A stretch of DNA of 48,416 bases from UBA1189 sp045660385 (GTDB taxonomy: Bacteria > Bacteroidota > Bacteroidia > Bacteroidales > Bacteroidaceae): NCBI GenBank assembly GCA_045660385.1, contig JAZRDT010000014.1:1-48416 (forward strand), read 5' to 3'. A program made the position numbers and the translations under genes. Position 1 is the stretch's first letter. Each line of letters begins with the position of its first letter. Positions 8,581-16,691 of this stretch are shown one piece after another. The notes beneath the pieces are model-generated. The model ran no database searches, was not told where the DNA came from, and was given only the letters and a program-made list of their open reading frames with translations.

Positions 8581-8922
8581 TCACTCAATCGCAAATTCAC
8601 CACTATAGAGATACGCAGCGTCCTCTATCTCCAATTCATACGCACCTGCAGGTAGGTTGGGAAGGGTGATGACCGTACCCTGTGCATTATACGTACCCGT
8701 ATATACCACTACACCTGAAGCACTCACTACCGAGACCTCAAAGGTGGTGCTTGATACAAAGTCAATGGTTAGCACTTGGCCATCGATGAAAGCTGTGGGT
8801 GATTGCCTCCCACTACGTTCATGGGGTAAATCTTTTTCTTCTAACTTGATTGGCTTCTCTTCTGCGAAACCCGATAGCGTGCAACAAAGCAGCGCGACCA
8901 ATGTAAGCATTTTTTTCGTCAT
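8581..8922 (-). CDS. DUF3244 secreted protein
   Basis: This is a 113-residue secreted protein: signal peptide MTKKMLTLVALLCCTLSGFA, a short polar linker, then one small all-beta domain with the pattern VTIDF..tFEVSVVSASGVVVYTGTYNA...LPNLPAGAYELEIED. That is typical of Bacteroidetes DUF3244, which resembles T9SS C-terminal sorting-like beta domains but lacks the rest. The open frame extends 31 codons further upstream, but that extension runs through the promoter (TACTTTTG at 8955-8948), so ATG 8922 is the start. It lies just downstream of the TPR regulator and its promoter shares a tandem-repeat box with the regulator's own promoter, implying joint control. Molecular function is unknown. Confidence 0.8.
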   Translation of the reverse strand: MTKKMLTLVALLCCTLSGFAEEKPIKLEEKDLPHERSGRQSPTAFIDGQVLTIDFVSSTTFEVSVVSASGVVVYTGTYNAQGTVITLPNLPAGAYELEIEDAAYLYSGEFAIE

Positions 8923-8947
8923 AGAATTATGAATTAAAATAACGCTA

Positions 8948-9010
8948 CAAAAGTATGACTTCTGTAGCGTAGGAGACGAAAAAAGAGCAAGACAAAAACA
9001 AGACATTTTA
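8948..9010 (-). promoter_or_regulatory. DUF3244 promoter with tandem TGTCTTG box
   Basis: On the minus strand two TGTCTTG units (9005-8999 and 8994-8988) lie exactly 11 bp apart, followed by a T6 tract in the -33 region (8984-8979) and TACTTTTG at 8955-8948. The 34-bp block 8977-9010 is identical at 29 of 34 positions to 10772-10805 upstream of the TPR regulator. The arrangement fits an activator binding one face of the helix just upstream of -33. Confidence 0.75.
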
Positions 9011-9075
9011 CCCAAAGCCCGCGTCCATAGAATAGGGGGGGGGTATTAACATACTGTATTTCTGCACTTTATATT

Positions 9076-10704
9076 TTAACCAAAAAGTAATAGCAAAATG
9101 TCCTCGGGCAATTTTCCAGCAAGGCGTACCCTACGTTTACGGACGACATCATCGGAAGATGCTGCCAAGCATTCGCGGATAACTCCTATAGAGTACCCAA
9201 GCGAGAGGAGCAAACAAAGATGAATATCCTCTGCGCTGAGGCGACTCTTCTGTCTGGTAGCCTCATCACGAAGATTAGTTATGACATTAATAAAGCAACG
9301 TTCCAAGACATCGGACAATTGCTCACGCTCCTTGATAGTGAATGGTGGAATATCCTTACTTCGCTGCTCGCTCAACTGTTGCAAACGAACTGCCCAACGC
9401 TCCTCTTTGAAAAGAGCGATATTTTTAGAAAGATTGTCGCGATAAATTTCTAACATCTTCTCACGGGTGAGCGAGCCATTATCACGTTTTTCCTCAATGG
9501 ATTGGTACATTTTGTAGATTCTTGCTTGGTTTCGCTGCAACTCTCGCTGAAGACGAAGATAATACTTCTTACGACGATACTCGAAGAGAAGTATACCGAT
9601 TATAATTACAGCGAGCAGACAAACAATGGCAAATACAATAATATAAATGAACGCACGATGACGCTCTGCAAGTTCACGTTGCTGCAATTCCATCTGATGC
9701 GCGGTGCGTATCTCATCAATCTCACTACGCCGCTCGATACGCTTGATGGAGTCGCCCGTCTCTTCGAATCGCTTGATGTAGCCATAGAGTTCAGGCTGGG
9801 CAGTCGAATCCAATGTGAGATATAGCAGGCTACGGGAGCAATTGTACTGTAGATACACCTCACCATCTTTCTGCATTGCAGCCTCATAGTAATATTTGGC
9901 ACTATCTATGTATCCACGAGATTCGGCAATATCTCCCTTAAACCAATAAGTGGCATCAATTTTATCGTTACCGTACAATGTAATAAGTTGATTAAAATAA
10001 GCATCTGCCTTGTCATAATCTTTAGAAAAGGTATACTCAATCTTTCCCAAGTTGAATAGGATTGTTTCCAGACTTGGTGTATCCAGCTCATTACGAAAGG
10101 GTAAGAGACTCTTCAATATCTCTCGAGCCTGCTCGGGCTGTCGCTTATGGATATAGGCTCTAGCCAATCCTATATTCGCATATAAACGATCATAGCCCTC
10201 AGCGGTACAAAGATAAGCCTGATATGCGTTCAATGCCTCATCTGCTATGCCTTTCTTCAAATAATGGTGCCCAAGGTTCTGATAACACAATCTATGATAT
10301 CGTACCGTAGTATCAGGGAAGAGGCTCTGCGCCTGCAGGTAGGCCTCTACGGCGGAGGCATCGTCCTTCATCTCGCTATAGACACAGCCCAAGGAGTACC
10401 AGGCCATGGCAGCGCGGTAGTTCTTCCTACTCCTGTTATAATAGTTGGTGGCGTAGCGGATGAGGGTGTCGGTGGTGAGGGGTACGTAGCACTTGTAGTC
10501 GGCCTGCGTGCGCAGGATGGCATAGAGGGCACGGGCCTCGCCACGGAGCGTGGCGAAGGGGATGCTGTCGAGACTTTGCTGCACGAGGTGGGGCACACTG
10601 TCGAGCTGAGCCTCCAGCTCCTGCAGCCGGCGCATACCGATGCGACCGCCACACCCCATGCAGAGGGTGACAACAACAAGGAGGAGGGCGATGCGGCGGT
10701 TCAT
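9076..10704 (-). CDS. membrane TPR regulator with C-terminal HTH-like domain
   Basis: This 542-residue protein starts with a lipoprotein-like signal (MNRRIALLLVVVTLCMGCGG, lipobox LCMGC). About residues 30-330 are tetratricopeptide repeats (AMAWYSLGCVYSEMKDDASA and similar). A transmembrane segment follows at about 345-368 (FIYIIVFAIVCLLAVIIIGI), then a coiled coil and a C-terminal region. The last 60 residues (SAEDIHLCLLLSLGYSIGVIRE, then VVRKRRVRLAGKLPED) have the shape of a LuxR-type helix-turn-helix. The likely role is to sense outside the cytoplasm and control transcription inside. DNA binding is inferred, not shown. Its promoter carries the same tandem box as the neighbouring DUF3244 gene. 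The 5' 390 bp are GC-rich and the rest distinctly AT-richer. Confidence 0.82.
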   Translation of the reverse strand: MNRRIALLLVVVTLCMGCGGRIGMRRLQELEAQLDSVPHLVQQSLDSIPFATLRGEARALYAILRTQADYKCYVPLTTDTLIRYATNYYNRSRKNYRAAMAWYSLGCVYSEMKDDASAVEAYLQAQSLFPDTTVRYHRLCYQNLGHHYLKKGIADEALNAYQAYLCTAEGYDRLYANIGLARAYIHKRQPEQAREILKSLLPFRNELDTPSLETILFNLGKIEYTFSKDYDKADAYFNQLITLYGNDKIDATYWFKGDIAESRGYIDSAKYYYEAAMQKDGEVYLQYNCSRSLLYLTLDSTAQPELYGYIKRFEETGDSIKRIERRSEIDEIRTAHQMELQQRELAERHRAFIYIIVFAIVCLLAVIIIGILLFEYRRKKYYLRLQRELQRNQARIYKMYQSIEEKRDNGSLTREKMLEIYRDNLSKNIALFKEERWAVRLQQLSEQRSKDIPPFTIKEREQLSDVLERCFINVITNLRDEATRQKSRLSAEDIHLCLLLSLGYSIGVIRECLAASSDDVVRKRRVRLAGKLPEDILLLLFG

Positions 10705-10743
10705 GCGGAATGGTAGATATTATGGAATATATGATGTATGATG

Positions 10744-10805
10744 CAAATATACATTGTTTGCAGCATACAAACCAAAAAAGAGCGGGACAAAAGCAGGACA
10801 TTTTA
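10744..10805 (-). promoter_or_regulatory. TPR regulator promoter with tandem TGTCCYG box
   Basis: On the minus strand TGTCCTG (10800-10794) and TGTCCCG (10789-10783) lie 11 bp apart, followed by TTTG at 10776-10773, a 21-bp spacer, and TATATTTG at 10751-10744. The -33/-7 match is close to consensus, and the repeats start 32 bp from the -7 box, as at the DUF3244 promoter. This implies autoregulation. Confidence 0.75.
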
Positions 10806-10828
10806 TTGTTGAATGTTGAAGCGAAGGG

Positions 10829-10974
10829 TTTTCCGCTCGGATTGCACTAACTTTAATCAGCACCGCAGCTTGAACCTTTAGGTCGCCGGCCGAAGGGAAA
10901 GGCAAGTTAGGGCGGCGCCTCGGAAAAATGCAAGTGAACTTGCTTTTTCGCTCGCCTTGCACTAACTTTGTCAG
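10829..10974 (+). promoter_or_regulatory. duplicated promoter segment and palindrome before the phosphatase gene
   Basis: Two similar 30-bp segments (10829-10860 and 10945-10974) each read TTTTC-CGCTCG..TTGCACTAACTTT, ending in -7-like boxes TAACTTTA (10848-10855) and TAACTTTG (10963-10970). Between them, at 10930-10943, is the palindrome GCAAGT-GA-ACTTGC, which overlaps the expected -33 position of the second promoter. It could be an operator, or, with the T5 tract after it, a weak terminator. Confidence 0.5.
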
Positions 10975-10987
10975 AAAAGAAACAAGT

Positions 10988-11467
10988 ATGGAAAACAACG
11001 ACGTCAAACGTATATTATTCGTGTGCCTGGGCAATATATGCCGCTCGTGCACTGCCGAGGAGATCATGCGCACGCTGCTGCGCCGTGAGGGGTTGGACAA
11101 GATGATTGAGGTGGACTCGGCCGGACTCATCAGCTACCACCAAGGGGAGCAGGCCGACCCTCGCATGCGGGCGCACGCCTCGCGCCGTGGATATCGCATC
11201 ACGCACCTGTCGCGACCGGTGCGCACGACGGACTTCTACGACTTTGACCTCATCATAGGCATGGACGACAGCAACATCAGCGGACTGCAGGGATTGGCAC
11301 CGAGCCTGGAGGCCGAGGAGAAGATACACCGCATGACGGATTACTGCACACGCAAGGTGGCCGACCACGTGCCCGACCCTTACTATGGCGGTGCACAGGG
11401 GTTCGAGAACGTGATCGACATCCTGGAGGATGCTTGCGAGGGACTGCTAAACGCTATTCGTAACTGA
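10988..11467 (+). CDS. low-molecular-weight protein-tyrosine phosphatase
   Basis: This 159-residue enzyme should hydrolyse phosphotyrosine through a cysteinyl-phosphate. The P-loop is at the N-terminus, Cys13-LGNIC-Arg19-Ser, and the general-acid aspartate lies in VPDPYYGG near residue 128. The length is that of the family. The open frame begins 20 codons earlier at 10928, but that start is upstream of the TAACTTTG promoter box, so ATG 10988 is chosen. The residue after CRS is Cys21 where the family nearly always has Pro (CRSP), and TAEE replaces TAEG. The 3' end overlaps the convergent CE6-GH43 gene by 14 bp. It may be a housekeeping or capsule-related phosphatase; nothing nearby decides. 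Confidence 0.88.
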   Translation: MENNDVKRILFVCLGNICRSCTAEEIMRTLLRREGLDKMIEVDSAGLISYHQGEQADPRMRAHASRRGYRITHLSRPVRTTDFYDFDLIIGMDDSNISGLQGLAPSLEAEEKIHRMTDYCTRKVADHVPDPYYGGAQGFENVIDILEDACEGLLNAIRN

Positions 11468-13814
11468 AACTGAGCACATCGACATAGCCGCCCGTCTGCT
11501 TGGTGGCGTAGTTGAAGATGGCAAACTTGCTGCCCATGAACATGCGGCGGTAGTCGAAGCTCATCCGCACGGGCTCACCTACGGCGTGGTAGCGCTTGCC
11601 ATCGAGGCTATAGGAGAAGGTGGCCAGATCGCGCGGACGGCCGAAGGTGCCATCGATGCGCAGGTATACCTTGCCACGCTTCAGCGAGATGCGGGCGAGC
11701 TCTACGGTGTCGGCCCCTACGATGCGGTGCCCATCGCCGAAGCGGGAGCGCTGTTCGCTGACAACGAGGTTCACGGCATTGCCATCCTTCTCGATGCTGA
11801 GCACACCGCTATCGCCATTGAAAGCTGCCAGTCCGGCCCGGTCGCCATCGCGCATGTGACGGATATCGAGGCACACGGTGCCGCTACAAGTGGGACCTAC
11901 CATGCGTTGGGTGAGGGTATTGGGCGCTACGAAGAGGTTGGGCACACAGCGGGCAGTAGTGAGGCGCAGAGCGCCGCGACGGGCGGTGAGGCTCCAGGCA
12001 CCGTCGATGGGATTGTGGTTCCACTGCCAGTAGAGTGAGAGCTGGGGCGAAGCGAAATCGTCGGACCCACAGATGCCTTCCATCGTGGTGTGGGCAAGGG
12101 TGAGGTCGTTGGGGATGCGGCCATGCTCGTCGCCCAGAATGGGCCAGCCATCGATCCAGGTACAGGGCATGAGGCAAGGCACGCGGCCCACACCATCGCG
12201 GTCCTGGAAGATGAGGGCGTGCCAGCGGCCTTCGTGGCCCTGTACGATGCAGCCTTGGCCTACGCCGCCATACTCTTCGAAGGGGGTCTCGAGGATTACC
12301 TTCTTCTCGTAGGGACCGGTGATGTGGTCGGCACGGTAGCACACCTCGCGACGTACACGGCCGGGAATGCCCCAATCCATCGAGATCATCATGAGATAGT
12401 ACTTGCCATTGTGGATGAAGGCGGAGCTGCCTTCGAGGAGTCCGCGCTCATCGGCATCGCGTTCGAAGATGCGGGTATTGATGCCACCGGGGAGCGGACC
12501 GCTGAGGTCGGGGGAAAACTCGGTGAGCTGCCCTGTGCCATGGAAGAGGTAGACGCGGCCATCGGTATCGAACACCAGGGAGCCGTCGTGGTGGTGGGGC
12601 GGACGCGAATGCAGTGTCCACGGGCCTGCGGCATCAGTGGCCGTGTATACGAAGCCACGCCAGGGATGTCCGTTGGCACTGAACCAGACATAGAACTGTC
12701 CGTCGTGGTAGCGGATGGACGATGCCCACTGGCCTTGACCATAGGCGGTGCCGTCGACAAGGTCGTAGCGGTCGCCGTCATCGATGCGGGGATAGAGGTA
12801 GCTGATGGTCTCCCAATGCTGCATATCGGGCGAACGCATGATGGGAGCACCGGGCATGAGGTGCATGGTAGTGCTCACCATATAATAATAGGTGCCGTCG
12901 AAGCAGACCGACATGTCGGGTACATCGGCATAGAGGATCGGGTTGCGATAGGTGCCCTCGCGGCGGCGATACTCGTGACAGAGGAGGGTGTGGGCATAGC
13001 GGCGACCCAAGATGCGGTAGCCCTCGGAAGTGAAATGGAGTTTGTCGGGAGCCGAGGGACAGCCCTCGGAGCTGATGACATGGGCCGTGGGGATGACCTC
13101 GGGGAGGGTGGCGATAATCTCGTTCATCGAGGCGCAGGCTCCGCCCTCGCTGGCATGTACCACCTCACCTGCAAGCAGGGGTACCTCGGAAGCATCGAGA
13201 TGGAGGTCGGCAAGCATGCGCTCGTAGAGGGTCTTCACCTTGTAAGGCCACTGTCTGTCGCCTGTGTTAGACTCGCCCTGGTGTAGCAGGATACCCTTGA
13301 TGACACCGTAGCGCTGGGCCTCGCGGGCCAGAGCGATGAGGTGGGCATAGGGGTTGTTGCCGTAGTAGCGAGCCTTGCCGGTGAGCCAGTCGGGCTGGCC
13401 CTCGAGGTATTGGGCGCACTGCTCCTCATCGAAGAGTTCGATCTTGCAGCCTCCCACAGCGACGTTGACGATGCCCACGCTGACCTCGGCGGGAAGGTTC
13501 TCAAGGAGAGTACGACCAAAGTAATCGGCCGGACTCAATCCGCCATAGGGCACGGTGAGCGGCGGGGTGGCAGGGTACCACTGACCACGCACACGCCCCA
13601 AGGCAGGCATATCCACAGCGGCCATCATCTTGAAACGGGGGTCGATGCCTACGGTGTCCTGGGCTTCGATGGGACCGCAGCCCTCCATGTTGGACTGTCC
13701 GAAACAGAGGTAGATATGGAAGTTCTCATCGGGCTGCGCAGGATGCTGGGCATAAAGCATGGGAGACAAGGCCAGGACCATGCCGAAGAGCAGGATGTGG
13801 GTGATGCGTTTCAT
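11454..13814 (-). CDS. CE6 carbohydrate esterase fused to a GH43 glycosidase
   Basis: This 786-residue exported enzyme has a signal peptide ending LYA-Q at residue 22. Residues 30-285 form an SGNH/CE6 (acetyl-xylan-esterase-like) domain: nucleophile Ser41 in FGQSNMEG, the HQGESN block near 177, and the DKLHF block near 260 with the catalytic Asp and His. From about 290 a five-bladed GH43 domain follows: YADVPDMS supplies the base Asp, HHDGSLVFDTDGR the pKa-setting Asp, and LLEGSSAF near 465 the acid Glu. The C-terminal 180 residues look like the beta-sandwich usual after GH43. It should de-acetylate and cleave xylan or arabinoxylan side chains. It stands alone, with no SusC/SusD pair nearby. 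Confidence 0.88.
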   Translation of the reverse strand: MKRITHILLFGMVLALSPMLYAQHPAQPDENFHIYLCFGQSNMEGCGPIEAQDTVGIDPRFKMMAAVDMPALGRVRGQWYPATPPLTVPYGGLSPADYFGRTLLENLPAEVSVGIVNVAVGGCKIELFDEEQCAQYLEGQPDWLTGKARYYGNNPYAHLIALAREAQRYGVIKGILLHQGESNTGDRQWPYKVKTLYERMLADLHLDASEVPLLAGEVVHASEGGACASMNEIIATLPEVIPTAHVISSEGCPSAPDKLHFTSEGYRILGRRYAHTLLCHEYRRREGTYRNPILYADVPDMSVCFDGTYYYMVSTTMHLMPGAPIMRSPDMQHWETISYLYPRIDDGDRYDLVDGTAYGQGQWASSIRYHDGQFYVWFSANGHPWRGFVYTATDAAGPWTLHSRPPHHHDGSLVFDTDGRVYLFHGTGQLTEFSPDLSGPLPGGINTRIFERDADERGLLEGSSAFIHNGKYYLMMISMDWGIPGRVRREVCYRADHITGPYEKKVILETPFEEYGGVGQGCIVQGHEGRWHALIFQDRDGVGRVPCLMPCTWIDGWPILGDEHGRIPNDLTLAHTTMEGICGSDDFASPQLSLYWQWNHNPIDGAWSLTARRGALRLTTARCVPNLFVAPNTLTQRMVGPTCSGTVCLDIRHMRDGDRAGLAAFNGDSGVLSIEKDGNAVNLVVSEQRSRFGDGHRIVGADTVELARISLKRGKVYLRIDGTFGRPRDLATFSYSLDGKRYHAVGEPVRMSFDYRRMFMGSKFAIFNYATKQTGGYVDVLSFSYE

Positions 13815-14023
13815 AGTATTACAACTGATTTTATGATACTTTACTGCAAACTTACATAAAAAATGTGATTTTTATGCCCGTTCGATAAAAAAGAATCTCT
13901 TGTTATCGTAAATATACGAATAAACGAATAGGAAATATGAAGTCTTGCTTCAATATTTTTTATATCTTTGTCAGATATTTGGGCTTGATAAAGGCTGTGA
14001 ACCTTTGGCCGGAGTAGCTGACG
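13815..14023. promoter_or_regulatory. divergent intergenic region with methyltransferase promoter
   Basis: TATCTTTG at 13963-13970 is a -7 box for the rightward methyltransferase gene, 53 bp before its ATG, with only a weak TTG at the -33 position. The stretch upstream is AT-rich and should also carry the leftward promoter of the CE6-GH43 gene, which I could not place convincingly. Confidence 0.45.
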
Positions 14024-15025
14024 ATGAAAAAACAGGAGCTAGGACATACGAAGGAAAGGGCAGGAAGAAACCGCACATTGGTGGTGCTGCCCGAGGAACG
14101 GGACACATTGAAGGGGCTGGTGAAGGAGATGCACACCTTTGATGCCACACGATGGGAGAACACCATCGTCAATGCCGACCTGCTCGAAATCATCGACCTG
14201 ATACCCGACGGCATAGCCGACCTCATCATCATAGACCCACCCTACAACCTATCGAAAGACTTCAACGGATGGTCATTTTCGGCCATTTCATCGGAGAAAT
14301 ATGCCGAATACCTGCGTACTTGGTTCCACAAGGTGTGCGACAAGCTAAAGCCTGGCGGTTCACTCTACATATGTGGCGACTGGAAGTGTACATCGGCCCT
14401 GCAGACCGTAGTTGAGGAGCGGCTCACCGTGCTGAACCGCATCACCTGGCAGCGCGAAAAGGGGCGCGGAGCCAAGAGTAACTGGAAGAACAGCATGGAG
14501 GATATATGGTTTGCCGTGAAGGATCCCAACAACTACTACTTCGATGTAGAGAGCGTGAAGATGAAGCGTAGGGTGCGTGCCCCCTACAAGGTGGATGGCG
14601 AGCCGAAGGATTGGGAACCTACCCAAGCCGGAAACTACCGCATCACCTATCCGTCGAACTTTTGGGACGACATAAGCATTCCATTCTGGTCGATGCCCGA
14701 GAACACCGACCATCCTACGCAGAAGCCGGAGAAGCTGTTTGCCAAACTGATACTGGCTTCATCACGCAAGGGCGACGTCGTGTTTGACCCCTTCATGGGA
14801 AGCGGCACGGCTCCTGTGGTGGCGAAGAAGCTGGGACGCAAGTATCTGGGTATTGAAGCCAACATGGAGTATTGCCTTTGGGCAGCCAAGCGGCTGTTGA
14901 TGGCCGATGAGCACACCGACATACAGGGATTTTCGGACGGTGTGTTTTGGGAGCGGAACAGCCAGAACGCACAGGACCGAGAGCGCAAGACATCGCGGAG
15001 CAAGCTAACTGACAAACAATCGTAA
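14024..15025 (+). CDS. orphan beta-class DNA methyltransferase (N6-adenine or N4-cytosine)
   Basis: This 333-residue enzyme should transfer a methyl group from SAM to an exocyclic amine in DNA. The catalytic motif IV, DPPYNLS, is at residues 71-77, and the SAM-binding motif I, FDPFMGSGTA, is at about 254-263. Motif IV before motif I defines the beta class. The segment NTDHPTQKPEKL, conserved just before motif I in this class, is intact. No restriction endonuclease or specificity subunit lies beside it, so it is an orphan in this window. It is followed 16 bp later by the S41 protease. The GC content is like its core neighbours, so recent transfer is not evident. The target sequence cannot be read. 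Confidence 0.9.
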   Translation: MKKQELGHTKERAGRNRTLVVLPEERDTLKGLVKEMHTFDATRWENTIVNADLLEIIDLIPDGIADLIIIDPPYNLSKDFNGWSFSAISSEKYAEYLRTWFHKVCDKLKPGGSLYICGDWKCTSALQTVVEERLTVLNRITWQREKGRGAKSNWKNSMEDIWFAVKDPNNYYFDVESVKMKRRVRAPYKVDGEPKDWEPTQAGNYRITYPSNFWDDISIPFWSMPENTDHPTQKPEKLFAKLILASSRKGDVVFDPFMGSGTAPVVAKKLGRKYLGIEANMEYCLWAAKRLLMADEHTDIQGFSDGVFWERNSQNAQDRERKTSRSKLTDKQS

Positions 15026-15041
15026 CCACTCATAACAACCT

Positions 15042-16634
15042 ATGAAAAGAATATTCCTACTCAGCCTAACGGCTATAAGTCTGTTTGCCGGAATGGCACA
15101 AACCAACAACGCCGAAATGGAGCAAGTGCGCAAGCTGGTACTTACACATAGCGCCATCACCAACCTCTATGTTGACGAGATTGATGGGAACAAGTTGGTG
15201 GAATCGGCCGTACGCGCCATGTTGAAGGAGCTGGACCCTCACTCGACCTACCTCACAGCGAAGGAGGTGGAGAAGATGAACGAGCCGCTACAAGGCAACT
15301 TCGAGGGCATCGGCGTGCAGTTCAACATGGCCGACGACACACTCTTCGTGATACAAACTGTGAGCAAGGGACCCTCCGAGAAGGTAGGTATCCTGCCGGG
15401 CGACCGCATAGTGACAGTGAACGACACGGCCATCGCAGGGGTGAAGATGGAGCGCAACGAGATCATGAAGCGCCTACGCGGCCCCAAAGGTTCGGTAGTG
15501 TGCCTCGGCATTGTGCGCCGTGGGGTCAACGAGACGATGACCTTCAACGTGGTGCGCGACAAGATTCCCGTAAACACGCTCGATGCGGCCTACATGATAG
15601 CCCCCAAGGTGGGATACATCAAGATCAGCAGCTTCGGTGCCACCACACATGAGGAGTTTAGCGAAGCGCTGAAGAAACTGAAGCAGGAGAAGATGAAGCA
15701 TCTTATACTGGACCTCCAGGGCAACGGCGGCGGCTACCTGAAAGCAGCGGTAGACATGGCCAATGACTTCTTGCAGGGCGGACAACAGATTGTGTATACC
15801 GAGGGAAACAAATCGCCCTACTCGGCCTTCAACGCCGAAGGAAAGGGACAGTTTCAGGAGGGCCGCCTCGTGGTGCTCATCGATGAGTACTCGGCATCGG
15901 CTTCGGAGATTGTCACAGGTGCCGTGCAGGACTGGGACCGCGGCATCGTAGTGGGCCGCCGCTCATTCGGTAAGGGTCTGGTGCAACGCCCCATCAGTCT
16001 GCCCGACGGCGCCATGATACGCCTCACCGTGGCGCGCTACCATACCCCTTCGGGGCGATGCATCCAAAAGCCCTACGGCGAGGATATCGACTACCGCAAG
16101 GAACTGCAGGAGCGGTTCAACAAGGGAGAGATGATGCATGCCGACAGCATTCACTTCCCCGACTCGCTCAAGTTCCAGACGAAGATATTGGGACGCACCG
16201 TATATGGCGGCGGCGGTATCATGCCCGACCACTTCGTTCCGCTCGACACGCTGAGCTATACCAAGTACCACCGCGAACTTACGGCGAAGGGGGTGATCGT
16301 GAACACCAACCTCACGATTATCGACCGCTACCGCAACGAGTTGAAAGAGAAGTACCCCACATTCGAGAAATACAACAAGTCCTTCGAAGTCGATAGCACG
16401 CTGCTCGACATCCTACTTGCCGAGGCCGAAAAGATGGGTGTGAAGTTCGATGAAGAACTCTATGCTGCATCGCTCCCGCTCATCAAGGTGCAGCTCAAGG
16501 CACTCATCGCGCGCGACCTGTGGGAGATGAACCACTTCTACGAGATATTCAACACCACCGACGACACCGTGATGAAGGGGCTGGAGATTATCCAGAGCAA
16601 GGACTTTGAGCTGCCCCTCAAGACAAAACGCTAA
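15042..16634 (+). CDS. S41 carboxy-terminal processing protease
   Basis: This 530-residue periplasmic serine protease has a signal peptide (MKRIFLLSLTAISLFAGMAQ). A short helical N-terminal region is followed by a PDZ domain at about residues 85-170 (GIGVQFNMADDTLFVIQTV, then GDRIVTVND) and the S41 catalytic domain. The catalytic dyad is visible: Ser286 in SASASE and Lys311 in SFGKGLVQ, 25 residues apart as in E. coli Tsp. LDLQGNGGGYLKAAVDMAN is also conserved. Such enzymes trim or degrade exported proteins. It lies 16 bp after the methyltransferase and 57 bp before the PorP/SprF-type gene, so it may be transcribed into the secretion operon. A direct role in type IX secretion is inference. 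Confidence 0.93.
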   Translation: MKRIFLLSLTAISLFAGMAQTNNAEMEQVRKLVLTHSAITNLYVDEIDGNKLVESAVRAMLKELDPHSTYLTAKEVEKMNEPLQGNFEGIGVQFNMADDTLFVIQTVSKGPSEKVGILPGDRIVTVNDTAIAGVKMERNEIMKRLRGPKGSVVCLGIVRRGVNETMTFNVVRDKIPVNTLDAAYMIAPKVGYIKISSFGATTHEEFSEALKKLKQEKMKHLILDLQGNGGGYLKAAVDMANDFLQGGQQIVYTEGNKSPYSAFNAEGKGQFQEGRLVVLIDEYSASASEIVTGAVQDWDRGIVVGRRSFGKGLVQRPISLPDGAMIRLTVARYHTPSGRCIQKPYGEDIDYRKELQERFNKGEMMHADSIHFPDSLKFQTKILGRTVYGGGGIMPDHFVPLDTLSYTKYHRELTAKGVIVNTNLTIIDRYRNELKEKYPTFEKYNKSFEVDSTLLDILLAEAEKMGVKFDEELYAASLPLIKVQLKALIARDLWEMNHFYEIFNTTDDTVMKGLEIIQSKDFELPLKTKR

Positions 16635-16691
16635 ATACAGTTTTTCAACGATATATACTAAATGACACACATTGCCGTTTAATTATAGGTA

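Noticed and set aside
8923..9015. 31-codon N-terminal extension of the DUF3244 protein
   Set aside because: It would be translated from DNA that contains the promoter and repeat box. The similarity of its first residues to an open frame upstream of the TPR regulator comes from the shared promoter box, not from coding.
12090..13286. 398-codon plus-strand open frame
   Set aside because: It is antisense to the CE6-GH43 gene. High GC and codon bias of the true gene keep the opposite frame open; the translation is Gly/Ala/Val-rich and without motifs.
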